Of a stretch of DNA of 64,000 nucleotides, positions 48,260 to 58,649 are shown one piece after another. The DNA is from Ursus arctos (Eukaryota > Chordata > Mammalia > Carnivora > Ursidae), in assembly GCF_023065955.2 (NCBI RefSeq), contig NW_026623067.1, forward strand, positions 54,940,444 to 55,004,443. Direction: 5' to 3'. The translations under genes and the position numbers were made by a program. The first letter of the stretch is position 1, and each line of letters begins with the position of its first letter. Under the pieces are notes generated by a model. The model worked only from the letters and a program-made list of their open reading frames with translations, made no database searches and was not told the origin of the DNA.

Positions 48260-48529
48260 TTATGTCATTCTCTGTCCTTTTTCGTGTTCTTGAAATTCTC
48301 CCTCCTTCAGTAGGCATTTGTCACCATAAACCTTCCTCTTAGGACTGCTTTTGCAGAATCCTGTAAGTTTTGGTATGTTGTGTTTCCACTTTTTGTTTGT
48401 TTGCAAATACTTTCTTATTTCTCCTTTGATATCTTCTTTAACCCACTGGTTTTTTAAGAGTGTGTTGTTTAATTCCCACACATTTGTAAATTTCCTAGTC
48501 TTCCTCCTGTTAGTGATTTCTAGTTTCAT
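48260..48529 (-). pseudogene. L1 ORF2p relic, linker after the endonuclease
   Basis: A 90-codon open remnant contains WELNNTLLKNQWV and EIRKYLQTN, matching the segment just after the L1 endonuclease (family pattern WKLNNxLLNxxWV ... EIKxFxETN). In a live element ORF2p supplies the endonuclease and reverse transcriptase that copy L1 RNA into the genome. This copy has lost the downstream reverse-transcriptase part and is interrupted beyond this block, so it is non-functional. Confidence 0.75.
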
Positions 48530-49546
48530 ACCATTGTGGTTGGAAAGGATACTTGATATGATTTCAATCTAATTAAATCTATTAAGACTTGTTTTGTGTC
48601 CTAACATATGATCTATCTTAGAGAATATTCTGTATTTGAGGAGAATGTGTATTCTGCTGCTGTTCCATGAAATGTTCTGTGTATGAATGTTAAATCTATT
48701 GATCTCAAGTATAGTTCAAGGCCAGTGTCTTTATACTGATTTTCTGTCTAGATGTTCTGTCCACAATTGAAAGTGGGAGTGTTGAAATCTCCTACTTTTA
48801 TTCTATTGGCATCTGTTTCTCTCTTCAGATCTGTTAGTATTTGTTTAATCTATTTAGTGCTTCTTTGCTGGATACATACGTATTTACAATTGTTATATCC
48901 TATTGGTGAGTTACCCTTTATCATTTTGTAAATTTTTTTGTCTCCTTGTTTCAGTTGTGGACTTAAATTCTATTTTGTCTGTTGTAAGTATAGCCATTCC
49001 TGCTGTCTTTTGGTTCCCATTTGCATAGAGTATCTTTCTCCATCCCTTCACCTTGAGCTTGTGTGTCTCCATAAACTGAAGTGAGCCTTTTATAAGCAGT
49101 GTGTAGCTGGGCCTTATTTATCCATTCAGCCACCACATGCCTCTTGATTACAGATTTTACCCCATTTACATTTAAGGATTTATTGATAAGTTTGGCCTTC
49201 CTAAAGTCATCTTCATTGTTTTCTGGCTGTTTTATATTTCTTTTCTTCCTTTCTTTCTCTCCTCCTTTGTGAATTAATGACTTTCCATGGTGGTATGCTT
49301 TGGTTCCCTTCCCTTCATTTTTTGTGTATGTACTGTAGATTTTGCTGTGTTACCATGAGGCTCACATAAAACTTCTTCTAAATGTAACAGTCTGTTTCAA
49401 ACTAACAACAATTTAACTTCGATTGCATACAAAAACCCTACTCTTTCATTCCCCCCATGCAGACACATTTTATGTTGTTGATGTCACAATCTACTTCTGC
49501 TTTTACTGTGTATCCATTAACAAATTGTTGTATCATAGTTATTTTT

Positions 49547-49739
49547 TTTTAAAGATTTTATTTATTTATTTGACAGAGATAGAGACAGCCAGCGAGAGAG
49601 GGAACACAAGCAGGGGGAGTGGGAGAGGAAGAAGCAGGCTCCCAGCAGAGGAGCCTGATGTGGGGCTCGATCCCAGAACGCTGGGATCACACCCTGAGCT
49701 GAAGGCAGACGTCTAACGATTGAGCCACCCAGGCGCCCC
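49547..49739 (-). mobile_element. Can-SINE, full length, young type
   Basis: Has 'aaagattttatttatttatt' at the left, 'gggaacacaagcaggggga' in the body and 'tgagccacccaggcgcccc' at the right. A perfect 17-base duplication ('gtatcatagttattttt', 49530-49546 and 49740-49756) flanks it. It inserted into the ancient L1, and a second young copy lies 94 bases away in the same orientation. Confidence 0.97.
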
Positions 49740-49833
49740 GTATCATAGTTATTTTTAATACTTTTATCCTTTGACCTTTATACTAGAGTTAAGTGATGAA
49801 CACACCGCTACATTACATTGTTGGAGTATTTTA

Positions 49834-50045
49834 TTTTATTTTTTTATTTTTTTTTAAGATTATTTATTTATTTATTTGACAGAGACAGAGTCAGCCAGTG
49901 AGAGAGGGAACACAAGCAGGGGGAATGGGAGAGGAAGAAGCAGGCTCATAGCAGAGGAGCCTGATGTGGGGCTCGATCCCATAACGCCGGGATCACGCCC
50001 TGAGCCGAAGGCAGACGCCCAACCACTGTGCCACCCAGGCGCCCC
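49834..50045 (-). mobile_element. Can-SINE, full length, young type
   Basis: Has a long T/AT-rich left end, then 'gggaacacaagcaggggga' and 'ctgtgccacccaggcgcccc'. The target duplication 'tggagtatttta' (49822-49833 and 50046-50057) is perfect. Its body is very close to the copy at 49547. Confidence 0.97.
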
Positions 50046-50137
50046 TGGAGTATTTTAAATTTGACTCTATATGTACCTTTACCAGTATTTTTTATATTTT
50101 TGCCTGTTTTTATGTTATTAATTAGCATCTTCTCATT

Positions 50138-50329
50138 TCAGTTTGAAGAACTCCTTTCAGCATTTCTTGTAAGGCAAGTGTAGATATGATGAACTCCCTC
50201 AGTTTTCTTCCTGAGCAAGTCTCTGTTCTCCTTTGTTTCTGAAAGACTTTGCCAGCAAAGTATTCTTGGTTGGTAGTTTTTTTCTTTGAGCACTTTGAAT
50301 GTAACATCCCACTCTCTTCTCTCCTCCAA
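50138..50329 (-). pseudogene. L1 ORF1p relic, C-terminal domain
   Basis: A 63-codon open remnant begins with ERREWDVTFKVLKEKNYQPR, which matches the C-terminal domain of L1 ORF1p (family pattern RREWxxIFxxLKEKNxQPRI). ORF1p is the RNA-binding chaperone of the L1 particle. The lines after this block keep only weak resemblance, and flanking frames carry stops, so it is a dead fragment. It and the coiled-coil relic at 50633-50827 are in the order expected for one ORF1. Confidence 0.8.
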
Positions 50330-50632
50330 GATTTCTACTGAAAAATCTGCTAATGGTCTTATGAGGTTTCCTTTTTAAGTGATGATCTTCTTTTCTCTTG
50401 CTGCTTTCAAGATTCTCTTTCTCTTTTATTTTTGACAGTCGATTATAATATGTTTTGGAAGAGATGTCTTTGGGTTGAATTTGTTTGGAGACCTGTGAGC
50501 TTCATGAACTTGAATGTTTAAAAATTTTCCCAGATTCAGAAGTTCTCAGCCATTATTTCTTTAAATAAGCTCTCTTCCCTTTTATTCCTCTCATCTCCTT
50601 CTGAGAATCCCACAGGACACAGATTGTTTCTT

Positions 50633-50827
50633 TTAATGGTATTCTCTAAGTCTTGGAGGCTTTATTTGTTCCTTTTCATTCTTCTTTTTTTCTTTTTGCT
50701 CCTCTGACTTGGTAATTTCAAATGACCTGTTTTGGGTGTCATTGATTCTTTTTTCTGTTTGGTTCAGTGTGCTGTTGAAGCTCTCAGGTGAATTTTTCAG
50801 TCCATTCATTGTTGTCTTCAGCTCCAA
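50633..50827 (-). pseudogene. L1 ORF1p relic, coiled-coil region
   Basis: A 64-codon open remnant contains ELKTTMNGLKN and EKRINDTQNRSFEI, corresponding to the end of the ORF1p coiled coil (family pattern EERINELEDRSIEI). A lysine/glutamate-rich stretch follows (KSEEQKEKKKNEKEQ). In intact L1 this part mediates trimerisation. It is separated from the C-terminal relic by about 300 bases with stops and shifts. Confidence 0.8.
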
Positions 50828-51064
50828 AATTTCTCTTTGTTTTTTTTTTTTTTTAATGTTTTTTATTTCTCTGTTGACCTTCTCATTTTGTTCTTACATT
50901 GTTTTCCTGATTTCATGAAGTTGCTTGTATTTGTTCTCTTGTAGTTCTGAGCATCTTTACAACAATTATTTTGAATTCTTCGTCAGGCAGTTCAAAGATC
51001 TCCATTTCTTTAGGCCAGTTACTAGAAGTTTACTGTGTTCTTTTAGTGGTAGTATGTTTCCCTG

Positions 51065-51068
<4 letters not shown>

Positions 51069-51100
<32 letters not shown>

Positions 51101-51120
51101 TGAGAGAGAGAGAGAGAGAG
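51069..51120. repeat. Compound (TG)n(GA)n microsatellite
   Basis: About 15 TG units run directly into about 11 GA units. It lies at the boundary between the L1 ORF1 side and the GC-richer 5' UTR. Confidence 0.95.
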
Positions 51121-51537
51121 ATTCCTGTAGTTTTGTACAGGTGTCTTTCATATGAATAAATAGTTACCTCCTCCAGACTTTGTGGACTGACCTTAGTAAG
51201 AAGAGATTTTCATGTGTGAGGGCATGCTGGAAATTCTATGACCCCAGGCCTAGTAATGCAAGGTATTATGTGTGGAGCTGTGTGGCAGCTTCAGGTCTAG
51301 ACATTGTGGTGTCTTGTCTCAGGCAGTTGGGGTTCATAACATCAACAACTGCATGATCTTCAGTGAGAGGTGCAGTGGTTGGGGGCTGGTCCACAGTGGT
51401 GCAAGTGCTGTCAGGGTCCTTAGCAATGCCTCTAGGTCTAGCAGCTAGGGACCAGGGCAGGTGGCAGTGGTGTCTGTAGCTGGTAATGTACACATTAAGT
51501 TGTTGCAAGGCAAGTGGCACATATGCCTTTGTGGTGG

Positions 51538-52072
51538 CAGGGTCTGGCTGAGACACACACACAGTGGGGCAGACCAGGATCGGCCAGCTGCAGGAGCATG
51601 AGTCGCTGCAGAGACCCTCAGTTGGCGTGTACTCGTGTGATGGCAGAGCTAGTCACAGGTGTGCACATAGCAGTGGAGGCTGGTAACGGGTTGTTGTTGT
51701 GGCATAACAGGTACACAGTTATAGGGGCTAGCTGTGGACCTGCATGGCAGTGCAGGCCAATGACAGAAGTCAGGGCTGCATGTGGACTCACAGGCAGCTC
51801 TGGGGGTCTTAACTGTTGGTGTGCAGATGCACTATGGCTGGGGCTAGCTGCAGGCAGACACATTTATGCAGTCCCGTGACAGCAGTCAGGGCCATACCCA
51901 GGCCCATGAACAACTATGGGGGCCTTGGCTGTTGGCATGCACTTGTGCAGCAATAGGGGCTAGCCATGGGTGTATACATGGGAGTGGGGGTTGGCTACTA
52001 GGGCCTCACATGACATCTTACACGTGCATAGCCACAGAGGCCAGGGCTGACTGCCAGTGTGGATCCTGGGTG
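51538..52072 (-). repeat. Diverged tandem units (116-base period) in the L1 5' UTR
   Basis: The block 'ggggctag' recurs at 51724, 51840 and 51956, exactly 116 bases apart each time. Units one and two can be laid over each other without gaps, sharing 'tgacag.agtcaggg' and 'gggg.cttg.ctgttgg.'. Shorter related units precede them (51538-51644 and 51645-51723, the second with an internal deletion), and a fading one follows. Identity between units is about two thirds by eye. This resembles the monomer arrays that act as promoters in some L1 families. Promoter activity here is inference. Confidence 0.7.
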
Positions 52073-52777
52073 CTGGCAAGGGTGGGAGAAGGGAGTATGG
52101 AAGAACTCAGGCAGCTGGTGTCTGCAGGCATGAAAACCTATGGTGTGAAAACATCAGAGGTGTTCATTGTGGCCGTGACTGGTTATTAGTTTCCTCGGGG
52201 GCAAAAGCTGCGGAGGTCTTCTGTGGAGCAGCGTGCTAGGGTCTATGATGAAGCACTCAGTGATGAAAATTAGTGGCATATGCAGCAGCTGTATGGCCTG
52301 TTGAAGTCCTCTGCAGCAAAGGCCACTGGGGTCCTCTGCAAAGCAGGCAGTCACCGGTAGCCTCTACCCTTGTTCCTAGTTCCTAGCCATCTGTAGACAT
52401 GTCAGCTTTGCTGGCCTCTGGGTGGGGTGAAATGAAGTGGGGCCTTGTGCAGTGCCCCCAGAAGGCTGGAGGACCTGGTTGCTCGCATTGTTCTCCTTTT
52501 CCCAGCACAGGATCTCTCTCAGGCTAGCAGTTCCCTGTCAGCCCTGAGTGGGGCTGGTTGGGGATGGCATGATGCAGGCAAGATGAAACTGTTACGCCAT
52601 TTTTGTGCAGTGCTGCTCAGGCTTTTTTGTTCTGCTGTATTGCTGAAGCTTCTTCAGTGAACTTCTGAGTTCTCCCAGAGCTATTTTCATTTATGAATAG
52701 TTGTCTAATTATCACTCTATACGGGAAGAAGGAAGCTGGGTTCTCCTACACCACCACCTTTGTGCCATCATATTTGT

Positions 52778-52972
52778 CCTTTTTTAAAAAAGATTTTATT
52801 ATTAGAGAGAGAGCATGAGTTCAGGTTGTGGTGGGGGGGAGAGGCAGAGAGAGAGGGAGAAGCAGACTCCCCACTGAGCAGGGAGCCTGACACAGGGCTC
52901 AATCCCAAGACCCTGGGATCATGACCTGAGCTGAAGGCAGATGCTTAACTGACTGAGCCACCCAGGCGCCCC
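52778..52972 (-). mobile_element. Can-SINE, older type, at the L1 5' edge
   Basis: Has 'aaaaaagattttattattag' at the left, a GA/GT-rich body, and 'gactgagccacccaggcgcc' at the right. An 11-base duplication ('ccatcatattt', 52765-52775 and 52977-52987) flanks it. The duplicated target includes the 5' edge of the ancient L1. Confidence 0.93.
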
Positions 52973-52989
52973 TGCACCATCATATTTTT

Positions 52990-55165
52990 CTTGAAAAATG
53001 TGACAAGCAGCTCATATTTGGCTGTTCTTAGCTGTACAAATTCTAAAAGCCCTAGGCTGGGGTGCATCCCTCCAGGAAGCATTTGTGTTATTTTTTTCCA
53101 AGCATCTTGCAGCAGCCTGATCCAGAAATATTTTTCATTTAATTTATTGAATTGGATTTTCCTGGACCATGCAAGTGATATAAATTCAAATCCTTAATTT
53201 GTGCATGGGCAGACGTATTGTTATTACTTTCCAGAGAGATTTTTTTTTCACCCAAGCCAGTACCTTAGACAAGATTTCTTGTTGGTTCCCTTTACCAGGA
53301 AACAGATTTTATTATTTTTTTTATCCCTCCCTTTCACTATAGCTACAACCCTTCCTAAGTTTAGGGTTTATGGAAGTCTCAGTTCTTTCTCCACATTTTA
53401 TGTAGGACAGAGTCTTTGCATTCATTCTACATACCCGGATCATAAGTTCCTAGTATGAACAGATTCCTTCAGTGTAGACTGTGTCTCTGTTACACATGTA
53501 TCACTCTGGTTTTGGCTCTATAGATCTCTCACTCTCTCTTTCCCTTTCTCTCTTTCTGTAATGCTGCCTTTGTTTTTAAAAGGCTATTAGTAAGTTTTAA
53601 GCAGCATTGCCAAGTACTGGTATTAAAAAGTTTTTCCAGAATTTCTTATTCACAACCCTGATGAAGTGGTAATAGAGTTGAAAGCTATGGAACATTTGAA
53701 AATTATTTGAAGACAATAATGCTTATGAAAGCTATTATGTATCACAACACACATAACGACTTGATTCAACTTTTAACCTTAACTCCAAGTTTTTCAGGTG
53801 CAGTATTATAGGAGACTTTAAGGGTAGTGCTACTCCAACTTCATTAACACCTGGCCTTATATCAATTTTACAGTCACATGATGCAGATTAATAAGTGTTC
53901 ATATTTTGCCAACAAATATCTGAGTCTGAATTGTGAGGAATTGTGGCTAAAGAAAAGCAAGAGAAATTTTAAAGGAATTAAATTTGACATTTGGATGCTT
54001 GGATTTCTAAAATTGTCTTTGAGGTCACTATCTTATTTTTATCTCTAGCTGCATTTCTAATGTGTTGACAATTTTTATCTTCGACAAAGAAAACTTTTCC
54101 TGAATCCAGAAGTTTGCGTGCCATAGTGAAGTAGATTATCTTTTTGTTTAGAGGATACATAATCTCCAAGTGTGAAGGAGCTTCAACGCCACAGTCCTCC
54201 CAGATTCTCCCTCTGCCACATGGAAGAAGTCATGCAGATTTTCTTAGGGTCTGTGCTCAAATTGCACCAAGAGCTAGTAGTACCCACCCCCCACCCAGAA
54301 CAGCAGAGTCACAGGCTTTCCCTGAACCCCGATAGGATCTCTGGCTTTGGGTTCTGACCGTAATTTTCCTGCTCCCTCCCTCCCCTCACCTTGCTCTCAT
54401 CCATCTGTGACAGAATGAGGTGGGAATGTCAGACTCTGGTGTTATAAGTAAGTAGTGAGCACGACTTCTCCAACCCATGCGTTCCTGGGCTTCTGGCCTC
54501 TGTGCCTGGACCAGCTTTGAGAGAGAGGGCGGGTCTTCCCTTCAGGCTCGGAGCTCTGCTCTTTCTTGCTCTGTGGAAGTGGCAAGAGCACAGCTACTGA
54601 GTGACACATTTGCTGAAGCCTCTGTGCTGATAGCCCTGACTTGTCCTCACCCCGCCATGCTCCAGGCCATGAAGTTTTCTAAGCTGGATGCACCAGTTGA
54701 CAGAGGGGCCGTGATCACTGGACTCGCTGGCTCAGAGTCGCTCCCACCAGTGAGCCTGAGGATCGTTAAACTCCCACTCAGCAGCCCCAACCTCCTGGGT
54801 GGGGCCGGAGGGGGCTGAGGGGCCTCTAGGGAAATGTGAAAGCCTGTTGTGAATGAACATGGTGCCAGTAAAGGCTTTCCACAGAGACAGCTAAGAACTG
54901 TAAAGACTTCCTTCCTCTCTCAGAATGTATAACCCATTGCCCTGATACGTGTTCAGCCAGGGACACAAGTGTCAGGCTTAGAGCAAAATCTCAAAGTCTG
55001 TGTCCTGGTCTTCCCCTTTCTTCCCTTAGGTGTTTCTGTTCCAAGCTTGTACTTTGAGCATTCCTTTTGAGAAAAGAAAGTAGACATTTGTTATCCAGAG
55101 GTAGATACATAATATCATCTAGATATAGGCCCTCTCCCATTTTAATATATACATGTCTCCTATGA
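52990..55165. other. No gene seen; unassigned sequence
   Basis: About 2.2 kb. The part at 54170-54830 is GC-richer and has open frames of 60-113 codons on the plus strand, but no family resemblance or splice support. Confidence 0.4.
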
Positions 55166-55169
55166 TTCG

Positions 55170-55352
55170 TTTTAAAGATTTATTTGTCATAGAAAGAACA
55201 AGTGAGAGAGCACAAGCAGGGGGAGCAGCAGGAAGCAGGAGAAGCAGGCTTCCCGATAAGCGGGGAGCCCGATGTGGGACTCGATCCCAGGACTCTGGGA
55301 TCATGACCTGAGGGGAAGGCAGATGCTTAACCATCTGAGCCACCCAGCCATC
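55170..55352 (-). mobile_element. Can-SINE, diverged copy without visible duplication
   Basis: 'ttttaaagatttatttgtca', 'gagcacaagcagggggagca' and 'catctgagccacccag' give the typical layout. The T-rich left end is short, and no target duplication could be seen. The right end is altered ('ccatcacacc' instead of 'gcgcccc'). Confidence 0.88.
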
Positions 55353-55454
55353 ACACCTTCTATTATTTAAATTTCAGACTTTATGTCATTATAATTCCAG
55401 CTTTCAAAGCCTTCTAGTTAGTGCTGTCCATTAAAATAGCCATGGTTGTTAACA

Positions 55455-55668
55455 AACAAATTCATTCATTGATTTAACAACACTGTTGAGCGCTTACTGC
55501 TGCTGGGCACCGGGCGGGTGTGAGATATATGGGAGTAGAAACATCAGACAAGATCCCCATCCATGTACTGTTTATATTTTGATTGGAGAGACAAAGCAAA
55601 GTAGCTCCAGAAATAAAATAACTATGAACTGGGGTAGGTGCCCTAAAAGAAGTACACAAGGGCCAAGC
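55455..55668 (-). mobile_element. L2 3' end, antisense
   Basis: 'aattcattcattgatttaac', 'ctgttgagcgcttactgctg', 'agacaagatccccatccatg' and 'ggggtaggtgccctaaaaga' match the L2 3' end in order on the antisense strand. Confidence 0.8.
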
Positions 55669-55669
55669 T

Positions 55670-56435
55670 GGAGACTGCTAGCTCTGATATATTTCTTGTC
55701 AGTGTCTGCTGGTCAACGAAGCACACCCTACTGGATCTGTAAGTGTTAAGCTGCGTAATCAAGGCTGGAGGAAAACACGAGGTCTGAGGTGTCTCTCTGC
55801 AAGCTTCAGTGATAATTAAGTTCCCCGGTCTCAGGTTTCTTGTCACCTTTCCCTTAGCTGCCAGAACGGCATGTCTCTGTGGTTCCTGCCGAAGGACTAA
55901 AGGAACAGCTGTGTTTTGCTTCTGTCCTTCCCACCACCACCCCCGCCGCCACCCCCACTTAAGTTACTTCCTTGAATTTCCTGTCACTCAGCCACTTCCC
56001 CAGGGGCCACGGGTTGGACAGTGTGGGCGTCTCCGAGCACATCCCACGATCTCTACAGCCCACGTTTATCCTTCATGTTTGAGGGGCTCCTGATGTCAGT
56101 AAGGCATGGAGGCTGCACAAGGTCTGGGAGAGTGAAATTACCAAAGACTAGAAGACGGTGCTGTTCTGGGGAAATAAAGTGAGAAGAGTTGTCCCCTCTA
56201 ACCGTCCAGCTTTACGGAGGAAGGGGCGAGGCCAAAGAGGCAGACACCTGACTGGGGCGGGGCAGAGCAGGCTAGGACTAGAAGCAGGTCAGCCAGCTCT
56301 GGCCCCAGCGCCCTGCCACCTCCTCACTCCTGTTTACAACACCTTTTCTTCAAACAGCCTTGAAACGCTGCGTGTATAAACCTTGAAACTGAGAATCAGA
56401 CGTTCATTTTTAGTTGGTCACCATCAGAATTATGC
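55670..56435. other. No gene seen; moderately GC-rich
   Basis: About 770 bases. A CCACC/CCGCC-rich patch lies at 55930-55960 and a GC-rich patch at 56220-56330. CpG density is not high enough to call an island. Confidence 0.4.
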
Positions 56436-56439
56436 AGAT

Positions 56440-56700
56440 ATTCTGGAGGCCTTGTGAAATGTGTGGGTACTATTAGGAAAATCAATAAAAGATGGGATTC
56501 CTGCCCTTGAAAAGCTCAAGTTGGGGAAGCAGTCGTAAAATTTTAACACTGGAATCTTGTTATTTAACCAAGGAGGAAGGAATTCTCCGAAAGGGGTCAT
56601 GATTTACTCCAGGCGAAACAGCTAATTAGAGGAAGAGCTGAGAGTAAAACCCAAGTCTCCTGCCTCCCAGGCTGGTGTGTATCCCCCAGGATGCCCCTGG
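56440..56700 (-). mobile_element. L2 and MIR fragments, antisense
   Basis: 'gggattcctgcccttgaaaa' with 'gctcaagttggggaagcagt' is an internal L2 piece. A MIR-like 'caggcgaaacagctaattag' with 'agtctcctgcctcccaggct' follows (about 56600-56690). Both are old and short. Confidence 0.5.
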
Positions 56701-56704
56701 GGTT

Positions 56705-57050
56705 ATGTCCCCGTAGTTAAGACAATGAGAGAACAAGTACAGGGAAATCAGGCAGGGGCTCTGTGGTACTACACACTCACCACACCGACAAGAAAAAGGG
56801 GTACAAAGTATAGCAGCCACCGGGGGAGATCCCTGGAGGAGGGAAGTCCTGAGCAAGGATTTTTAGGAAGGTTGTGTTTGGGGAATGGCAGGGGTGGAGG
56901 GCACATGGGTCCAGACTGAAGCAAGAGCATGAAGTAGTAAGAATAAGCCTGATCGCTTCAGGGGCTGCTAGGACTCACATGCCAGGAGTGGGGAAGCTTC
57001 GGGAGAGCAGAGGAGACGTTGCCAGGAACTGGTTGGATCGGCTCGAAAGT
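56705..57050. other. No gene seen; possible further L2 sequence
   Basis: Unassigned. The phrase 'agtcctgagcaaggattttt' and its neighbours could be diverged L2, but this is uncertain. Confidence 0.3.
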
Positions 57051-57054
57051 TCAA

Positions 57055-57165
57055 CACACAAAAGTAGCACCTTGCTGTGTGCCAGGTACTGTGCTAGGCA
57101 CTTGGGATATGCGGATGAATGAGAAACGGGGTGTATTGCAGTATTCTGTCCCCTCTGGCCACTAG
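57055..57165 (-). mobile_element. L2 3' end, antisense
   Basis: 'cttgctgtgtgccaggtact', 'gtgctaggcacttgggatat' and 'gcggatgaatgagaa' are a clear, only modestly diverged L2 end. Confidence 0.8.
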
Positions 57166-57169
57166 ATCC

Positions 57170-58515
57170 TGATTGTAAAAAGCAGGTAGCGGTTGCCAAG
57201 TCTATCCACGGAAAATAAAACCCAAGAACTTTAACTCAGAATTTTATGAGGGTAACAGGACGGTGTGGTAAAAAGAGCCGAAACCACGGTTTCTTTAAAT
57301 ATCAGAGAGTTCCTGATCCGTAGCTGGGAACAACGACCTCCAAAGGATACACACTAATGCTGAGGCCAGGTACCACTTCCTCCCAGGCTGAAAGCAGGCA
57401 CTGTCAGCCAGTGGAATTCAGGGAACATGTTCTGACCAAGCCCAGGCCTGCCTCTGCTCTGGATGCCCTCGGCTCTGATCGGGTCTCAGCAGGGATATTT
57501 GCTCCCTGCTTTAGACACCTTATTTCCAAGAGTTATTTTGTCCTTTAAAAAAAAGCACTTAATTGCTGATCAGGTGAATTCCTTCTCCCCACATAGTTTC
57601 CCTGGATCGTCTGCAAATTCTGGTCGTTGAGTGTGGGACCCTGAAGTCCCACAGCTTGCTTGTGTTCCTTCGTCAAAGCTATGTCTTTTGTGCTGGCTGC
57701 CAGGTACTTGATGAAGGATTCTCATGATTCTGTCTGCTTGTTGGTTTGTGTTCGTTTTTTAATTTGTGTCCTACCAGGGGATGAGATGAAAATACCACTA
57801 TAGCCCTTTTGTAACACCATTTAGCATCTAAATATACCCAGTAATATGGGGTTGGCGTTAGAAAAATCAGTTGAACTCAGTGATTGGTTGGGTCTCAGGA
57901 AGGAAGGAGAACGGATTGAAATGATGGCAGAGCTCAGAGCGCAACTCCTGCTAGCGCCCCACACCCTGGACATGCACATTAGCATGGCCGTCCTCTCCTC
58001 TGGCAAACCCCGTCTCGGGAGCTAGTCTGCAGCCCGTCTGCTGCCACAGCACCCTCCAGGAAAGCCAGGAGCGCAGCCACCTTTGGGTTCTTAGGAGAGA
58101 GCCCTTTCCAAGGAGTCAGAGAAGAGGTTTTAAGTGAGTAGTTGGGCTCTCTACTTTCGAGGTAGAACACGAAGGATGTGCCACAAAACAGTCCTTAAGA
58201 AGAAGAAATAAGAAGTGCTTGTTTGTAATATTTTTCTTCCCATTTCCTTTTATATTATGGAAAAGTGGAACATACAAAAAAAGGCACAGATGGGTAAAAT
58301 GAACCCCACATATGCAAACCTATTGCATTTTTACTTTATCTTTGAGTCTATTTCATGCACGTTTATCATATAAATACTACATCGAGTAGTTCATTCTTCG
58401 GTTTAAATGTAAATACAAATACTTGTTTTGGGGAAATGTGCTTAAACATGTTTTACGAATCAGAGGGATTACATCAAAAATGTTTGGATTGAGGATAGTC
58501 ACAAGCCACTCTTAG
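57170..58515. other. No gene seen; unassigned sequence
   Basis: About 1.3 kb. A segment at 58250-58400 ('gaaaagtggaacatacaaaa', 'aatgaaccccacatatgcaa') may be a short relative of the ancient repeat at 39155-39605. Confidence 0.35.
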
Positions 58516-58519
58516 GAAT

Positions 58520-58645
58520 AATAATGATGATAATCAGTATTTGTTGACACTTATCTGCTCCAGGCACAGTGCTAATGGCTACCTTACAGGAAGTGTTCAC
58601 AGGGCCCAGATTACACTCTCTTCCTCTAACATCCTCACTGGAGTA
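58520..58645 (-). mobile_element. MIR SINE fragment, antisense
   Basis: 'cagtatttgttgacacttat' and 'caggcacagtgctaatggct' match the antisense MIR start. The remainder is too diverged to follow. Confidence 0.55.
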
Positions 58646-58649
58646 GGAA

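Larger units (their letters stand above)
48250..52772 (-). mobile_element. Ancient L1, 5' portion with 5' UTR, ORF1 and start of ORF2, antisense
   Basis: From right to left in element order: a GC-richer 5' UTR (about 51130-52772) starting with the complement of 'gatggcacaaaggtggtggt'; ORF1 relics (about 50135-50930); a spacer; then ORF2 relics covering the endonuclease domain and following linker (about 48260-49170). Plus-strand landmarks such as 'aacccactggttttttaaga', 'ataccattgtggttggaaag' and 'atagccattcctgctgtctt' are the complement of the ORF2 endonuclease region. The reverse-transcriptase part is missing. Two Can-SINEs interrupt it at 49547-49739 and 49834-50045. All frames carry stops, so the element is immobile. 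Confidence 0.85.

Noticed and set aside
51514..52189. Long open frames on both strands (up to 121 codons) in a GC-rich region
   Set aside because: They lie in the GC-richer L1 5' UTR with tandem units. The low stop frequency follows from composition, and the frames repeat with the units.
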